A stretch of 64,000 nucleotides of DNA from Chitinophagales bacterium (GCA_026936105.1 JAIXKI010000011.1:125877-189876), one strand, 5' to 3'; positions 6,653 to 15,325 are shown, counted from the first letter of the stretch. The notes: generated by a model not told the origin, from the sequence alone. Program-made: numbers and translations.

Positions 6653-7723
6653 CTAAGCCACTGTAATCTCTTTATCCAGGTACACATCCTGTATCGTATT
6701 CAGTATCTCAACACCTTCTTTCATGGGACGCTGAAATGATTTACGTCCTGATATCAGGCCCATGCCACCGGCACGTTTGTTTATCACTGCAGTAGTTACA
6801 GCTTCTGCCAGGTCGCTGGCGCCTGAAGAGGCCCCCCCGGAATTGATCAATCCTGCACGGCCCATGTAGCAATTGACCACCTGGTAGCGGCAAAGATCTA
6901 TCGGGTGATCAGTGGTAAGCTTATCGTAAACCAGTTTATCAATTTTGCCGTAAGGATTCTCTTTTGAATTAAGATAAAGATATCCTCCGTTGTTTTCAGG
7001 AAGTTTCTGCTTAATGATATCCGCTTCAATTGTGACACCGATATGGTTAGCTTGTCCGGTAAGGTCGGCAGAAACATGGTAATCTTTTTCTTTTGTTTTA
7101 AAGGCAGGGTTTCTCAGGTAGCACCAGAGTATGGTAGCCATTCCCAGCTCATGTGCCATTTCAAAGGCTTTGCTTACTTCCTGGATCTGCCTTGTTGATT
7201 CTTCGCTTCCGAAATAAATGGTAGCGCCGACAGCCGCAGCGCCGAGATTCCAGCTTGCCTTGATGGAAGCAAACATGATCTGATCGAATTTATTAGGATA
7301 GGTCAGGAATTCATTATGGTTGATTTTGACGATGAATGGTATTTTATGTGCATATTTCCGTGCTACCATTCCTAGTCCGCCATAGGTGGTGGCCACTGCA
7401 TTGCATCCACCTTCTATGGCAAGTTTTATAATATTTTCCGGATCGAAATAAATGGGATTTTTGGCAAAAGAAGCACCTCCGCTGTGCTCCACTCCCTGGT
7501 CAACAGGAAGTATGGACAGATAACCTGTGCCCGCCAGTCTTCCGGTATTGTACATCAGTTGAAGATTACGCATTACCTGCGGGTTACGGTCGCTGTTCGC
7601 CCAAATGCGATCTACAAAATCAGGCCCCGGAAGATTCAATTGATCTTTGGAAACGGTTTTTGATTGATGGTTGAGCAGATATTCGGCCTTGCCGCCAAGC
7701 AGCTCATTAATTCTTTTTGACAT
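6653..7723 (-). CDS. fbaB: Class I fructose-bisphosphate aldolase
   Basis: A 356-residue DhnA/FbaB-type aldolase that cleaves fructose 1,6-bisphosphate into two triose phosphates by Schiff-base chemistry, in glycolysis and gluconeogenesis. Family blocks are [17 protein letters not shown], the barrel strand [13 protein letters not shown] with the probable active Lys, [16 protein letters not shown], and a closing [15 protein letters not shown] chose the ATG at 7723. An in-frame TTG eight codons earlier lies inside the probable promoter element TATCTTTG and would be an unlikely start. It stands alone, 50 bases before a repeat-borne terminator. Confidence 0.93.
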   Translation of the reverse strand: MSKRINELLGGKAEYLLNHQSKTVSKDQLNLPGPDFVDRIWANSDRNPQVMRNLQLMYNTGRLAGTGYLSILPVDQGVEHSGGASFAKNPIYFDPENIIKLAIEGGCNAVATTYGGLGMVARKYAHKIPFIVKINHNEFLTYPNKFDQIMFASIKASWNLGAAAVGATIYFGSEESTRQIQEVSKAFEMAHELGMATILWCYLRNPAFKTKEKDYHVSADLTGQANHIGVTIEADIIKQKLPENNGGYLYLNSKENPYGKIDKLVYDKLTTDHPIDLCRYQVVNCYMGRAGLINSGGASSGASDLAEAVTTAVINKRAGGMGLISGRKSFQRPMKEGVEILNTIQDVYLDKEITVA

Positions 7724-7744
7724 CTGTTTTAATTTTTCAGAATG

Positions 7745-7752
7745 CAAAGATA
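7745..7752 (-). promoter_or_regulatory. Bacteroidota -7 promoter element for fbaB
   Basis: The minus strand reads TATCTTTG, a perfect match to the Bacteroidota TAnnTTTG element, 21 bases before the chosen ATG. No clear -33 TTG was found at the usual distance. Confidence 0.6.
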
Positions 7753-8443
7753 AGAAACGCTGTTCTTTTGCCTAAACAGATAAGAGTCAGTAAACAATTT
7801 TGTAACCGGAAAAACCGGAGAAAAGAGGATTTAATAAAAGGGGAGAGGTGTTATCACCGCACCTCCTGCTATCCATCGCTGCGCTTCAGGATTGCAGGAG
7901 GGTTCCGGACCATTATTTTTTTTCATTGGATTTGGACACTACGGTGATTGCAGTCAGGTTTTCAAGGAACTGGACGGGTCTTTCAGGTATTGGATATTTT
8001 TCTAAGGATCTGGATCTCGGCTTTCGGACTTGGATTCAACTGGCTTTCGGACCTGGATATTCTGGTTTTTTCTCCTAAAAAAGAAAGAAGTTGATTGATA
8101 TTGGATTTTTTTGCCTTTTGGTTTTTGCCAAATTACCGGCTCAGGTTTTTCTAAGGATTGGTCAGTTTAGTCTTTGGGTGGTTTTTCTTATTTGGATATC
8201 GGATTCTGGATAAGATTGATATTGTATCAACCAACTTCTGATGCAAAAATAATTGTGAGTTCATTAATAATATAGAGCAAATCTTCTAAACTTTTTTACG
8301 GTTATTATTACTGATTTAATCGTAAAGTGGCGTGTATAAAAATGAAGAATCTACCAATAAGAGTGCAGTAATTTTACGAATATCATATTCAATAATGACT
8401 TAAAACGCCGATCTGATATAAATTTTGAAAGGGAATGGTTCTT
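7753..8443. other. Noncoding stretch with inverted and direct repeats
   Basis: No gene with family resemblance is seen in these 690 bases. CCTCCTGC at 7862-7869 is perfectly inverted at 7894-7901, preceded by GAGGTG and CACCTC as a smaller stem, and followed by a run of eight T near 7916-7923. This would fit a small RNA with a terminator. A short imperfect direct repeat, CTTTCGGAC(T/C)TGGAT, occurs at 8021 and 8044. The rest is T/G-rich and could be decayed coding sequence. Confidence 0.35.
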
Positions 8444-9820
8444 TTATCGCCCTAATGCCTGTATCACGTCATATTTGGTGACGATATGATAATTACCTGC
8501 TTCGTCTTTGGCCAGCACCGCACCGTTCTCCTTATTGATAAGGTGGCTTAATCTTTCTACAGGAGTATCAAATTCTACAATGGGGAAAGAAGGTTCTATC
8601 ACTTCGGATATCCGGGCATTTTTTATTTCAGGATTATCGAAGATCTTTTGAAACAAACCGCTTTCACTGATGGCGCCTGCAGGTCCGTTGTCCGGGCTTT
8701 TTGCCCCGTTCATTACAGGTATGTGTTCAATGTCATGTTCTTTCATCAATGCCACTGCATCGGCAACAGTTTGTGAAGCATTCACGCTGACGAGCTTTTG
8801 AGAATCTCCTCTTGCGCTGATGATGTCTTTAAATGTTTTTACATCCAGGAAACCTCTTTCGATCATCCACTGGTCATTATAAATTTTGGCAACATAGCGG
8901 CTGCCATGATCATGAAAAATGCAAACGACAAGATCATCTTTTTTCAATCTTCCTTTCAATTGCATCAATCCCTGCAAACAACTTCCTGCACTGTATCCGC
9001 AAAAGATGCCTTCTTCTTTAGCGAGCCTTCTTGCCATCACGGCGCCGTCCTTGTCGGTCACCTGCTCAAAGTAATCAATCACGCTCATGTCATAATTTTC
9101 AGGAACAAAATCTTCTCCGAAGCCTTCACTCACATAAGGGTGCACTTCATGCATGTCCACTTCACCGGTACGGAAATATTTTGTAAGCAGCGAACCATAA
9201 ACATCAATGGCCCATACCTGGATATTCGGATTTTTTTCTTTCAGAAACATTGCTGTACCCGTAACCGTACCTCCTGTACCTGCCGTGCAGACCAGGTGCG
9301 TTATTTTTCCGTCGGTTTGTTTCCATATTTCCGGCCCTGTGGATTCATAGTGTGCCAGCCGGTTGGCAAGGTTGTCATATTGATTGCTGTGAAATGAATT
9401 GGGGATTTCTTTTGCAAGCCTGCGTGCTACGGAATAATAACTTCTAGGGTCTTCGGGTTCCACATTGGTAGGGCAAACGATCACTTCGGCGCCGACGGCT
9501 TTCAGGATATCCATTTTCTCCTTGGATTGTTTGTCGGTGGTGGTGAAAATGCATTTATATCCTTTCACTACGGCAGCAAGCGCCAGTCCCATTCCGGTAT
9601 TGCCGGAAGTGCATTCGATAATAGTGCCTCCGGGTTTCAGTTTGCCTTCTTTTTCCGCCACTTCTATCATTTTCACAGCCATGCGGTCTTTGATCGAATT
9701 CCCCGGATTGAAATAATCCACTTTGGCAGCAACAGTGCAGGGGAGATCCCTGGTTATTTTGTTCAAACGGATCAGCGGAGTATTGCCGATGGTCTCAAGG
9801 ATGTTGTTTTTAATATCCAT
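8444..9820 (-). CDS. Cystathionine beta-synthase / cysteine synthase-type PLP enzyme with CBS domains
   Basis: The 458-residue protein joins a fold-type II PLP domain (residues 1-330) to a C-terminal CBS-domain pair (about 335-458). Lys44 in NSIKDRMA should bind PLP; SGNTGMG is the phosphate/substrate loop, and GTGGTVTG another cofactor contact. Such proteins condense serine with homocysteine to cystathionine, or act as cysteine synthases; the CBS pair usually senses adenosyl ligands. Sequence alone does not decide between the two. The ATG at 9820 is preferred over an in-frame GTG five codons upstream. TAACTTCG about 20 bases upstream resembles a -7 element. Confidence 0.88.
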   Translation of the reverse strand: MDIKNNILETIGNTPLIRLNKITRDLPCTVAAKVDYFNPGNSIKDRMAVKMIEVAEKEGKLKPGGTIIECTSGNTGMGLALAAVVKGYKCIFTTTDKQSKEKMDILKAVGAEVIVCPTNVEPEDPRSYYSVARRLAKEIPNSFHSNQYDNLANRLAHYESTGPEIWKQTDGKITHLVCTAGTGGTVTGTAMFLKEKNPNIQVWAIDVYGSLLTKYFRTGEVDMHEVHPYVSEGFGEDFVPENYDMSVIDYFEQVTDKDGAVMARRLAKEEGIFCGYSAGSCLQGLMQLKGRLKKDDLVVCIFHDHGSRYVAKIYNDQWMIERGFLDVKTFKDIISARGDSQKLVSVNASQTVADAVALMKEHDIEHIPVMNGAKSPDNGPAGAISESGLFQKIFDNPEIKNARISEVIEPSFPIVEFDTPVERLSHLINKENGAVLAKDEAGNYHIVTKYDVIQALGR

Positions 9821-9880
9821 AGCTGTTTTTTGCACCCCGAAGTTACGATTTATTAACCTGAGCGGATTTCGTTAAATGGA

Positions 9881-9912
9881 AATAAAAAACCCTCCTGTGA
9901 GCAGAAGGGTTT
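9881..9912 (-). terminator. Terminator of the sigma/anti-sigma operon
   Basis: On the minus strand AAACCCTTCTG and CAGGAGGGTTT form a stem with one mismatch and a short loop, followed directly by TTTTTTATT. It lies 41 bases after the anti-sigma stop codon and separates that operon from the CBS-domain enzyme gene. Confidence 0.85.
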
Positions 9913-9953
9913 ACCGGCCACGCAGAAAGCGGGCTTGCTTAACGAAATAATAT

Positions 9954-10463
9954 TCAGGCTTTTTTATTAAAAGATTTTCTTTTGCTGCTTAAATAATTAT
10001 CAAGAAGGAAAAGCCCCAGAACTATGTTGATCATCATAAAAATGTTCACATAAGTATTACTGAAAAATTTATTGAAGTTCACTTTGGTGAGGTCGAAAGG
10101 CAGGCCACTGTTCCCTGTCGTATTCCAGTCTGTCTGGCCAAAGCCATAGATGAGAAATCCCACGATGAGTGCAATGAAAAATATGGCGATTCCCCAGATG
10201 ATCCTTTTATTGATATAGGTTTTTGTAGCCGGTGCAATATGATATCTGGAGATCTCTTCCATTACGTTTTTTGTGAAACGGAGTGAAGGAACTTCCAGTT
10301 CAGATGACTGCAATAGTTGATGGGTTTCCATCAATTCATGGTATTTTGCTTTCCATTCCGCATCGCTCTGCACCAGTTTGTCGATCACCGACCTCTCTTC
10401 TGCAGAAGACAGTCCGTCAATATAGTCCCAGAGCCGTTCTTCTATACTTCTTTTTGTTTCCAT
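9954..10463 (-). CDS. Probable anti-sigma factor (membrane protein)
   Basis: A 169-residue protein encoded 10 bases after the ECF sigma gene. Residues 1-80 are charged and helical (IEERLWDYIDGLSSAEERSVIDKL), followed by membrane helices near 85-106 and 136-158. This is the layout of anti-sigma factors: a cytosolic sigma-binding domain and a membrane anchor. The His-x3-Cys-x2-Cys zinc motif of ZAS anti-sigmas is absent. The call rests on gene position and topology. It probably holds the sigma factor at the membrane until a signal arrives. Confidence 0.7.
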   Translation of the reverse strand: METKRSIEERLWDYIDGLSSAEERSVIDKLVQSDAEWKAKYHELMETHQLLQSSELEVPSLRFTKNVMEEISRYHIAPATKTYINKRIIWGIAIFFIALIVGFLIYGFGQTDWNTTGNSGLPFDLTKVNFNKFFSNTYVNIFMMINIVLGLFLLDNYLSSKRKSFNKKA

Positions 10464-10473
10464 GATCTGTTTT

Positions 10474-11055
10474 TTAGTTTAGATCTTTTACCTCTTCGGT
10501 AAAATAAGTTTCCATTTTTTCTTTCAGGCGTTTGCGGGCCCGGTGCAATCTTACTTTTGCGGTACCGGGATCCACTCCAATGATCTGCCCGATCTCTTCA
10601 AGGCTTTGTTCCGATCTGTAAAACAAAGTTATGATCTCGGCATCATCATGATCAAGCAGTGCGATCGCCTGATTCACCATGTTGACCTTTGATTTCTGTT
10701 CTATCAGATTTGCCCGGAATCCCGAGTCTTTACTGTCCGCCACTTCAAACACTTTTTCATGATCCAGAGAATAGGTTTCCAGCTTTTTCTTTCTCAAAAA
10801 AGTGATACAGGTGGTATTGACAATGGTATATAACCAGGTGCTGAATTTGGACGCTCCTCTGAAATCTGCCAGAGATCGGAAGGCTTTTACGAAAATATCC
10901 TGTGATACTTCTTCGGCATCTTCCCTGTTTTTGATAAAGCGCATAGTCAGCGTGAAAACATAATTCTGATAACGCTCCACAAGCCCTGAATATGCCTGAT
11001 GATCGCCGCTCAATACCCTGCTGATGATTTCATTATCGCTAAGCCCGGTTGACAT
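10474..11055 (-). CDS. ECF (RpoE-type) RNA polymerase sigma factor
   Basis: A 193-residue sigma factor with region 2 (residues 22-90: YVFTLTMRFIKNREDAEEVSQDIFVKAFRSL, then FSTWLYTIVNTTCITFLRK) and region 4 (about 135-183, with SLEEIGQIIGVDPGTAKVRLHRARKRLKEKM). It directs RNA polymerase to a small regulon. The start codon lies only 10 bases after the -10 element of its own predicted promoter, so the mRNA would have an extremely short leader. The cognate signal is unknown. Confidence 0.93.
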   Translation of the reverse strand: MSTGLSDNEIISRVLSGDHQAYSGLVERYQNYVFTLTMRFIKNREDAEEVSQDIFVKAFRSLADFRGASKFSTWLYTIVNTTCITFLRKKKLETYSLDHEKVFEVADSKDSGFRANLIEQKSKVNMVNQAIALLDHDDAEIITLFYRSEQSLEEIGQIIGVDPGTAKVRLHRARKRLKEKMETYFTEEVKDLN

Positions 11056-11064
11056 TCTGAATAA

Positions 11065-11094
11065 TTAGACTACCAGATTTTAATACCGGTTACA
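11065..11094 (-). promoter_or_regulatory. Predicted ECF promoter driving the sigma gene
   Basis: On the minus strand TGTAACC (11094-11088) is followed by exactly 17 bases and GTCTAA (11070-11065). The same two blocks and spacing occur twice on the plus strand just upstream of the divergent gene. This is the expected form of an ECF-type promoter and implies autoregulation. Confidence 0.75.
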
Positions 11095-11119
11095 ATTCAA
11101 ATTACGAATTTTAATGAAC

Positions 11120-11149
11120 TGTAACCAAATTTTACCGGGTGTAGTCATA
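11120..11149 (+). promoter_or_regulatory. Predicted ECF promoter, distal, for the gene at 11257
   Basis: TGTAACC at 11120-11126, 17 bases, then GTCATA at 11144-11149. It points toward the small membrane protein gene and matches the promoter in front of the sigma gene. Confidence 0.7.
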
Positions 11150-11186
11150 GTGTTTGTAAAACGATTTTAAAAAAGTTCTTTAAAGC

Positions 11187-11216
11187 TGTAACCCTGCCCA
11201 CTGAACAGTAGTCACA
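11187..11216 (+). promoter_or_regulatory. Predicted ECF promoter, proximal, for the gene at 11257
   Basis: TGTAACC at 11187-11193, 17 bases, then GTCACA at 11211-11216, 40 bases before the start codon. It is the third copy of the motif in this 130-base region. Confidence 0.72.
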
Positions 11217-11256
11217 GAAAAAGAGCAATAAAACTTAAACTTTAAAAAGTATAACT

Positions 11257-11661
11257 ATGAGAGGCGAATTTTTAATACCAATCGTAATGTTTGCAGGTGG
11301 GTTTGCCATGATATTCGGGATAGTTTATCTGAAAACCCGTCAAAACCTTGCCATGATTGAAAAAGGGATGAACCCTAAAGAGTTTGCCAACAGGCCGGCT
11401 CCATATAAGAATCTTAAATGGGCATTGTTGCTGATCGGCGCAGGCGCCGGGTTGCTGCTGGCCTATCTTCTGGATGAGTATGTTTTGCAACATACATACA
11501 GCCAGTACACTTCAGGAGGTAATGTGTACAAAGACCGCATTGATGATAATCCCGCCATTTATTTTTCATTAATTGCTATCGGTGGTGGTTTGGGATTGTT
11601 CGGATCCTACCGTATAGAAAGAAAATGGTGGGAAAAACAGGAAGAAAAGAAAATTGATTGA
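11257..11661 (+). CDS. DUF6249-like small membrane protein, likely ECF regulon member
   Basis: A 134-residue protein with hydrophobic segments at about residues 4-24, 52-70 and 100-116, and the block NLAMIEKGMNPKEF between the first two. This layout matches a Bacteroidota membrane protein family (DUF6249 from memory) of unknown function that often sits next to ECF sigma genes. Two copies of the ECF-type promoter lie directly upstream. I infer that it belongs to the stress regulon of the neighbouring sigma factor. Confidence 0.75.
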   Translation: MRGEFLIPIVMFAGGFAMIFGIVYLKTRQNLAMIEKGMNPKEFANRPAPYKNLKWALLLIGAGAGLLLAYLLDEYVLQHTYSQYTSGGNVYKDRIDDNPAIYFSLIAIGGGLGLFGSYRIERKWWEKQEEKKID

Positions 11662-11681
11662 GATAAAATCGTAATTCGACC

Positions 11682-11711
11682 AAAGCAATTCCGGAAGGGG
11701 TTGCTTTTATT
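11682..11711 (+). terminator. Terminator after the DUF6249-like gene
   Basis: AAAGCAA at 11682-11688 pairs with TTGCTTT at 11701-11707, followed by a T-rich tract (TTTTATTTTT). It overlaps the stop codon of the convergent S41 protease gene. Confidence 0.75.
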
Positions 11712-13299
11712 TTTCCATCACTTCAATGGCCTTTTTAATGACAGGATCTTCCGTGTTCAGTACTTCATAGTATCCTTCGCTTCTCCACCTGAAACGTGCC
11801 AGGTTTGCTTTCAGTCTTTTTTCCAATGAAATTCTATCCGATTCGGGAACAGTATTAAGGTTTACTGTGTCTTTTAAAGAATACTCCACCAGTTGACGCC
11901 ACATTTCATTGTCATCTTTAAAATTCCTGATGAATTCTTCCGGTGAAGAGTATTTCTGTATCTGTGATTTGTTTTGCAGATAATACAGGTAAACAAATTT
12001 ATTGAGGGTCCCGTCCAGCAATACTTTAGCGGAGCTACGCTGGAAAGTGCTGGTGTCTATCGGAACGAAGATATCCGGCATGATGCCTCCACCGCCATAA
12101 ACAATTCTCCCTTTCGGTGTCTTGTACTCTTTGCCGTTATTAATCTTATTGGAGTCGGCATACAATGCTTCTCCATCGGAATAGCGTTGCCATATTTCAT
12201 CCATATACACTTTTTTCCCCTTGTCGTATGGCCTTTGAATGCTTCTTCCAAGAGGGGTGTAGTATCGTGCAATGGTCAGGCGAATGGCTGAGCCGTCACT
12301 GAGAGGATATTGCTGCTGCACCAAACCTTTTCCGAAAGTGCGGCGGCCGATGATGGTGGCCCGGTCCCAGTCCTGCAAGGCTCCGGCCAACACTTCACTG
12401 GCGCTTGCCGTCAGCTCGTCTACCAATACTGTCAGTTTACCGGTTTCAAAAAGACCGGGCCGTTTTGCCTTATATTCCTGCTTTCTGGAATTGATGCCCT
12501 GAGTGTAAACGATCAGTTTATTATCATCCAGGAATTCATCAGCTATATCAACAGCTTCATTCATGAACCCCCCGCCATTGCCTCTCAGGTCAAGGATCAG
12601 TTCCTGCATTCCTTGTTTTTGCAATGCTTCCAGCGATTGCATGAAATCTACATAAGTATGTTCGGAGAATTTGTTCAGTTTGATATACCCGGTTTTTTTG
12701 TCTATTAAATAAGAGGCGTCAACCGATGAAACGGGTATCATACTTCTGATAACGGGGACATCAGATATCTTCTGATCCCGCATGATGTGCAGTATGGTTT
12801 TCGATCCCTGCTCACCCCTGATGATCTTTTTCACTTCATCGGTCGTAATTTTTTTCCCGGTAAGAGAAGAACTATCCGCTTTCAGGATCTTGTCGCCGAT
12901 TTGAAGCCCTGCTTTATCACCCGGTCCATTGGGTATTACATAAAGAATATTAACGGTATCACTGAAAATATTGAATTCAACTCCAATTCCTTCGAACCTT
13001 CCGCCCAGGTCTTCATTCACTTCTTCCAGTTTGGTTGCCGGAATATAAATGGAATGCGGGTCCAGTTCATTCATCATATCCTGTATGGCATTGGCCTGAA
13101 GAGTATCCAGTCTGACTGAATCTACATATTTAAGGCGGATAAGATCAAGTGCTTCTTGCAGGGAACTGCGTCTTGCGGTTTTGAACAAACTGCTTTGGCC
13201 GTTTATCTGGTCATTCAGCTTGCTCCCGAAGAACATACCGATAATCATGACAATAGCGAAAAGAAGAGGCAACCAAACCTGCAATTTTTTGTTCCGCAT
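11707..13299 (-). CDS. S41 family C-terminal processing peptidase
   Basis: A 530-residue CtpA/Prc-type peptidase, anchored or exported through the hydrophobic N-terminus LPLLFAIVMIIGMFFG. It cleaves the C-termini of envelope proteins. After a helical region comes a PDZ domain (about residues 85-175, with GRFEGIGVEF and GDKILKADSSSLTGK). The tail-specific protease core follows, with LRGNGGG, the nucleophile Ser in TASASEVLAGAL and the Lys in FGKGLVQ. I start at the ATG at 13299; a GTG lies one codon before it. It is divergent from the sugar kinase gene. Confidence 0.92.
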   Translation of the reverse strand: MRNKKLQVWLPLLFAIVMIIGMFFGSKLNDQINGQSSLFKTARRSSLQEALDLIRLKYVDSVRLDTLQANAIQDMMNELDPHSIYIPATKLEEVNEDLGGRFEGIGVEFNIFSDTVNILYVIPNGPGDKAGLQIGDKILKADSSSLTGKKITTDEVKKIIRGEQGSKTILHIMRDQKISDVPVIRSMIPVSSVDASYLIDKKTGYIKLNKFSEHTYVDFMQSLEALQKQGMQELILDLRGNGGGFMNEAVDIADEFLDDNKLIVYTQGINSRKQEYKAKRPGLFETGKLTVLVDELTASASEVLAGALQDWDRATIIGRRTFGKGLVQQQYPLSDGSAIRLTIARYYTPLGRSIQRPYDKGKKVYMDEIWQRYSDGEALYADSNKINNGKEYKTPKGRIVYGGGGIMPDIFVPIDTSTFQRSSAKVLLDGTLNKFVYLYYLQNKSQIQKYSSPEEFIRNFKDDNEMWRQLVEYSLKDTVNLNTVPESDRISLEKRLKANLARFRWRSEGYYEVLNTEDPVIKKAIEVMEK

Positions 13300-13389
13300 C
13301 ACTTACCTTTATTTTTTAAAGAACGCAAAGTAAGGTATTTGATGATAAAGCTTATATCGTTTCTGTAAATCAACAAATTTTTAATACCG

Positions 13390-14226
13390 GTGAGCAAACT
13401 TATTGCGGATAGCGGAGCAACAAAAGCAGAGTGGTGCTTAATGACGGGAACAAAAAAGAAAATCGTTTTTACTCCGGGCATCAGCCCATACTTTCTGAAT
13501 CCGGAACAGATCCGGGAATTGATAGCAACTACACTGAAACCGAAACTGAAAACCGGTACTATTGATGAGATATTTTATTATGGTACCGGCTGCGCAAGTT
13601 CAACGAATAAGGAAATAATAAAAAAAGCATTGCGAAAAGTATTTCCGGAAGCAAAAGTGCATGTGGACAATGACCTTGCTGCTGCCGCCAAGTCAGTTTG
13701 TGGCAGGGAAAAAGGAATGGTAGGAAATTTAGGAACCGGTTCTTTTTGCTGCTTTTATGACGGAAAGAAAATTTCAAAAGAGACCCCGGGTATAGGATAT
13801 GCACTGGGCGATGAAGGAAGCGGGGCTTATCTGGGAAAAAAACTGATCCAATATTATCTGTATGACATTTTTGATGAAGACCTCAGGTCGCGGTTTCATG
13901 CAAAGTATGTGACCGGCAGGGCTGAAATTCTTGAAAATGTTTATAAAAAACCGATGCCTAACCGTTATCTTGCGAGCTTTGCTTTGTTTCTTGCTGAAAA
14001 CCGGGGACATTATATGGTTGAGAATATTGTAGAAGATGGGTTAAATGATTTTTTCTTTAATCATTTACGCAGATATAAAGAATCATTTATTTATCCGGTT
14101 CATTTTGTGGGTGGAGTTGCTTTTGGATTTCAGGATGTATTATTAGACCTTTGCGCAACTTATCAAATGAGGCCGGGCAAAATTTTAAAAAACCCCATGC
14201 CGGGTTTGGTTGAGTATCATAGTTAA
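13390..14226 (+). CDS. BadF/BadG-family sugar kinase (N-acetylglucosamine kinase-like)
   Basis: A 278-residue ASKHA-fold kinase. The first phosphate loop is LIADSGATKAEW (residues 4-15), then GTGCASS, DNDLAAAAK, and the second phosphate loop GNLGTGSFCC. GIGYALGDEGSGAYLGK is the family signature for N-acetylhexosamine kinases. It likely phosphorylates GlcNAc or MurNAc. GTG at 13390 is the start that keeps the N-terminal motif complete; no ATG fits. It is 16 bases upstream of murQ, which suggests joint action in recycling of cell-wall amino sugars. Confidence 0.85.
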   Translation: MSKLIADSGATKAEWCLMTGTKKKIVFTPGISPYFLNPEQIRELIATTLKPKLKTGTIDEIFYYGTGCASSTNKEIIKKALRKVFPEAKVHVDNDLAAAAKSVCGREKGMVGNLGTGSFCCFYDGKKISKETPGIGYALGDEGSGAYLGKKLIQYYLYDIFDEDLRSRFHAKYVTGRAEILENVYKKPMPNRYLASFALFLAENRGHYMVENIVEDGLNDFFFNHLRRYKESFIYPVHFVGGVAFGFQDVLLDLCATYQMRPGKILKNPMPGLVEYHS

Positions 14227-14242
14227 AGATCAGAACCTATAT

Positions 14243-15058
14243 ATGTCTTTTGAAAAAATTACGGAGTTGCCCAGCAAATACCGCCATCTGGAAAAGATGT
14301 CGGTGAATGAACTGCTTACATTTATCAATAAGGAAGATCAGACAGTTCCTTCAGCAGTGGAGAAAGCTATTCCGCAGGTAGAGAAATTGGTGGAAGCGGT
14401 CAGTGACAAGATGCTGATGGGAGGAAGGTTGTTTTACATTGGAGCCGGCACCAGCGGCAGGCTGGCCATAGTGGATGCCAGCGAATGTCCGCCTACTTAT
14501 GGAGTACCTTACGGACTGGTAATCGGTATTATTGCCGGAGGGGAAAAAGCCATTACTACTGCAGTGGAATTTGCCGAAGATGATAAAGAGCAGGGATGGA
14601 AAGACCTTCAGGCTTATAATGTATCTGATAAAGATGCCGTGATTGGCATAGCCGCAAGCGGCACCACTCCTTATGTGATAGGAGCGCTGGAAGAATGCAG
14701 GAAAAGAGGCATAGTCACTGGCAGCATTTCCTGTAATCCTGATTCGCCCATCAGTGCTGCAGCCGAATATCCTATTGAGGTTGTGGTCGGGCCGGAATTT
14801 GTTACCGGCAGCACCCGCATGAAAGGTGGTACGGCTCAGAAGCTGGTGCTTAATATGATCTCTACATCCATAATGATCCAGTTGGGCAGGGTGGAAGACA
14901 ATAAGATGGTGAATATGCAGCTAACCAACGAAAAGCTGGTGGACCGGGGAGTGAAAATGCTGATGGAGCGGCTGAAACTGGATGACTATGATAAGGCCAA
15001 AAATTTGCTGCTTCAATATGGCAGCGTGAAAAAAGCTTCTGAACTTTCTGTTTTGTAA
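14243..15058 (+). CDS. murQ: N-acetylmuramic acid 6-phosphate etherase
   Basis: A 271-residue SIS-domain etherase that removes the lactyl group from MurNAc-6-phosphate to give GlcNAc-6-phosphate. Family blocks are FYIGAGTSGRLAIVDASECPP, the catalytic-region Glu in EFAEDD, GIAASGTTPYVIGAL and STRMKGGTAQKLVLN. The ATG at 14243 is chosen; an in-frame TTG at 14210 would overlap the kinase gene and add a non-conserved tail. It forms a recycling pair with the upstream kinase. Confidence 0.94.
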   Translation: MSFEKITELPSKYRHLEKMSVNELLTFINKEDQTVPSAVEKAIPQVEKLVEAVSDKMLMGGRLFYIGAGTSGRLAIVDASECPPTYGVPYGLVIGIIAGGEKAITTAVEFAEDDKEQGWKDLQAYNVSDKDAVIGIAASGTTPYVIGALEECRKRGIVTGSISCNPDSPISAAAEYPIEVVVGPEFVTGSTRMKGGTAQKLVLNMISTSIMIQLGRVEDNKMVNMQLTNEKLVDRGVKMLMERLKLDDYDKAKNLLLQYGSVKKASELSVL

Positions 15059-15131
15059 AAACTTTTATTTTTCAGTTTCATTTATTACTTTGTGCATCTC
15101 ATTTCATTTTGTGGTGATATTTTATGACCAT

Positions 15132-15218
15132 ATGGATATTGTTCTTGCCGGATCAACTTTTTTAACCCGGAAGGCTTCTTCTATTATTACTACCACAATT
15201 ACAACAACAATCCCGTAA
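15132..15218 (+). CDS. Threonine operon leader peptide
   Basis: An ATG at 15132 opens a 28-codon frame. The last part reads IITTTITTTIP, six Thr and four Ile codons in eleven, and ends with TAA at 15216-15218. This is the classic content of a thr attenuation peptide: Thr- or Ile-tRNA shortage stalls the ribosome. The stop codon lies in the loop of a GC-rich hairpin (15209-15227), and thrA begins 107 bases downstream. Too short for routine gene finders. Not related in sequence to E. coli ThrL outside the Thr/Ile run. Confidence 0.85.
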   Translation: MDIVLAGSTFLTRKASSIITTTITTTIP

Positions 15219-15286
15219 AACGGGATTAAACAATTTCATATTATCTGCCGGGCTTTATGCTGAAAGACAAATCAAGGTCTTTTTGC
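15209..15286 (+). promoter_or_regulatory. Threonine attenuator
   Basis: Hairpin 1 is AATCCCG (15209-15215), loop TAAAA, CGGGATT (15221-15227). A ribosome stalled on the Thr codons would cover its left arm. Hairpin 2 is AAAGAC (15263-15268) with GTCTTT (15277-15282) followed by TT, the probable terminator. GCCGGGC between them (near 15247-15253) could pair with CCCGG at 15166-15170 as an alternative stem. Which pairings are used cannot be fixed by eye. Confidence 0.7.
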
Positions 15287-15325
15287 GTTATTAATTTTAA
15301 AAATATAATCAAATCAACATAATTC

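Noticed and set aside
7848-8078. 76-codon plus-strand frame in the gene-free gap
   Set aside because: It covers the inverted repeat and T run and the small direct repeats; the translation looks like noncoding sequence.
8798-9397. 199-codon frame antisense to the CBS-domain enzyme gene
   Set aside because: Shadow of a well-supported gene; the translation has no domain.
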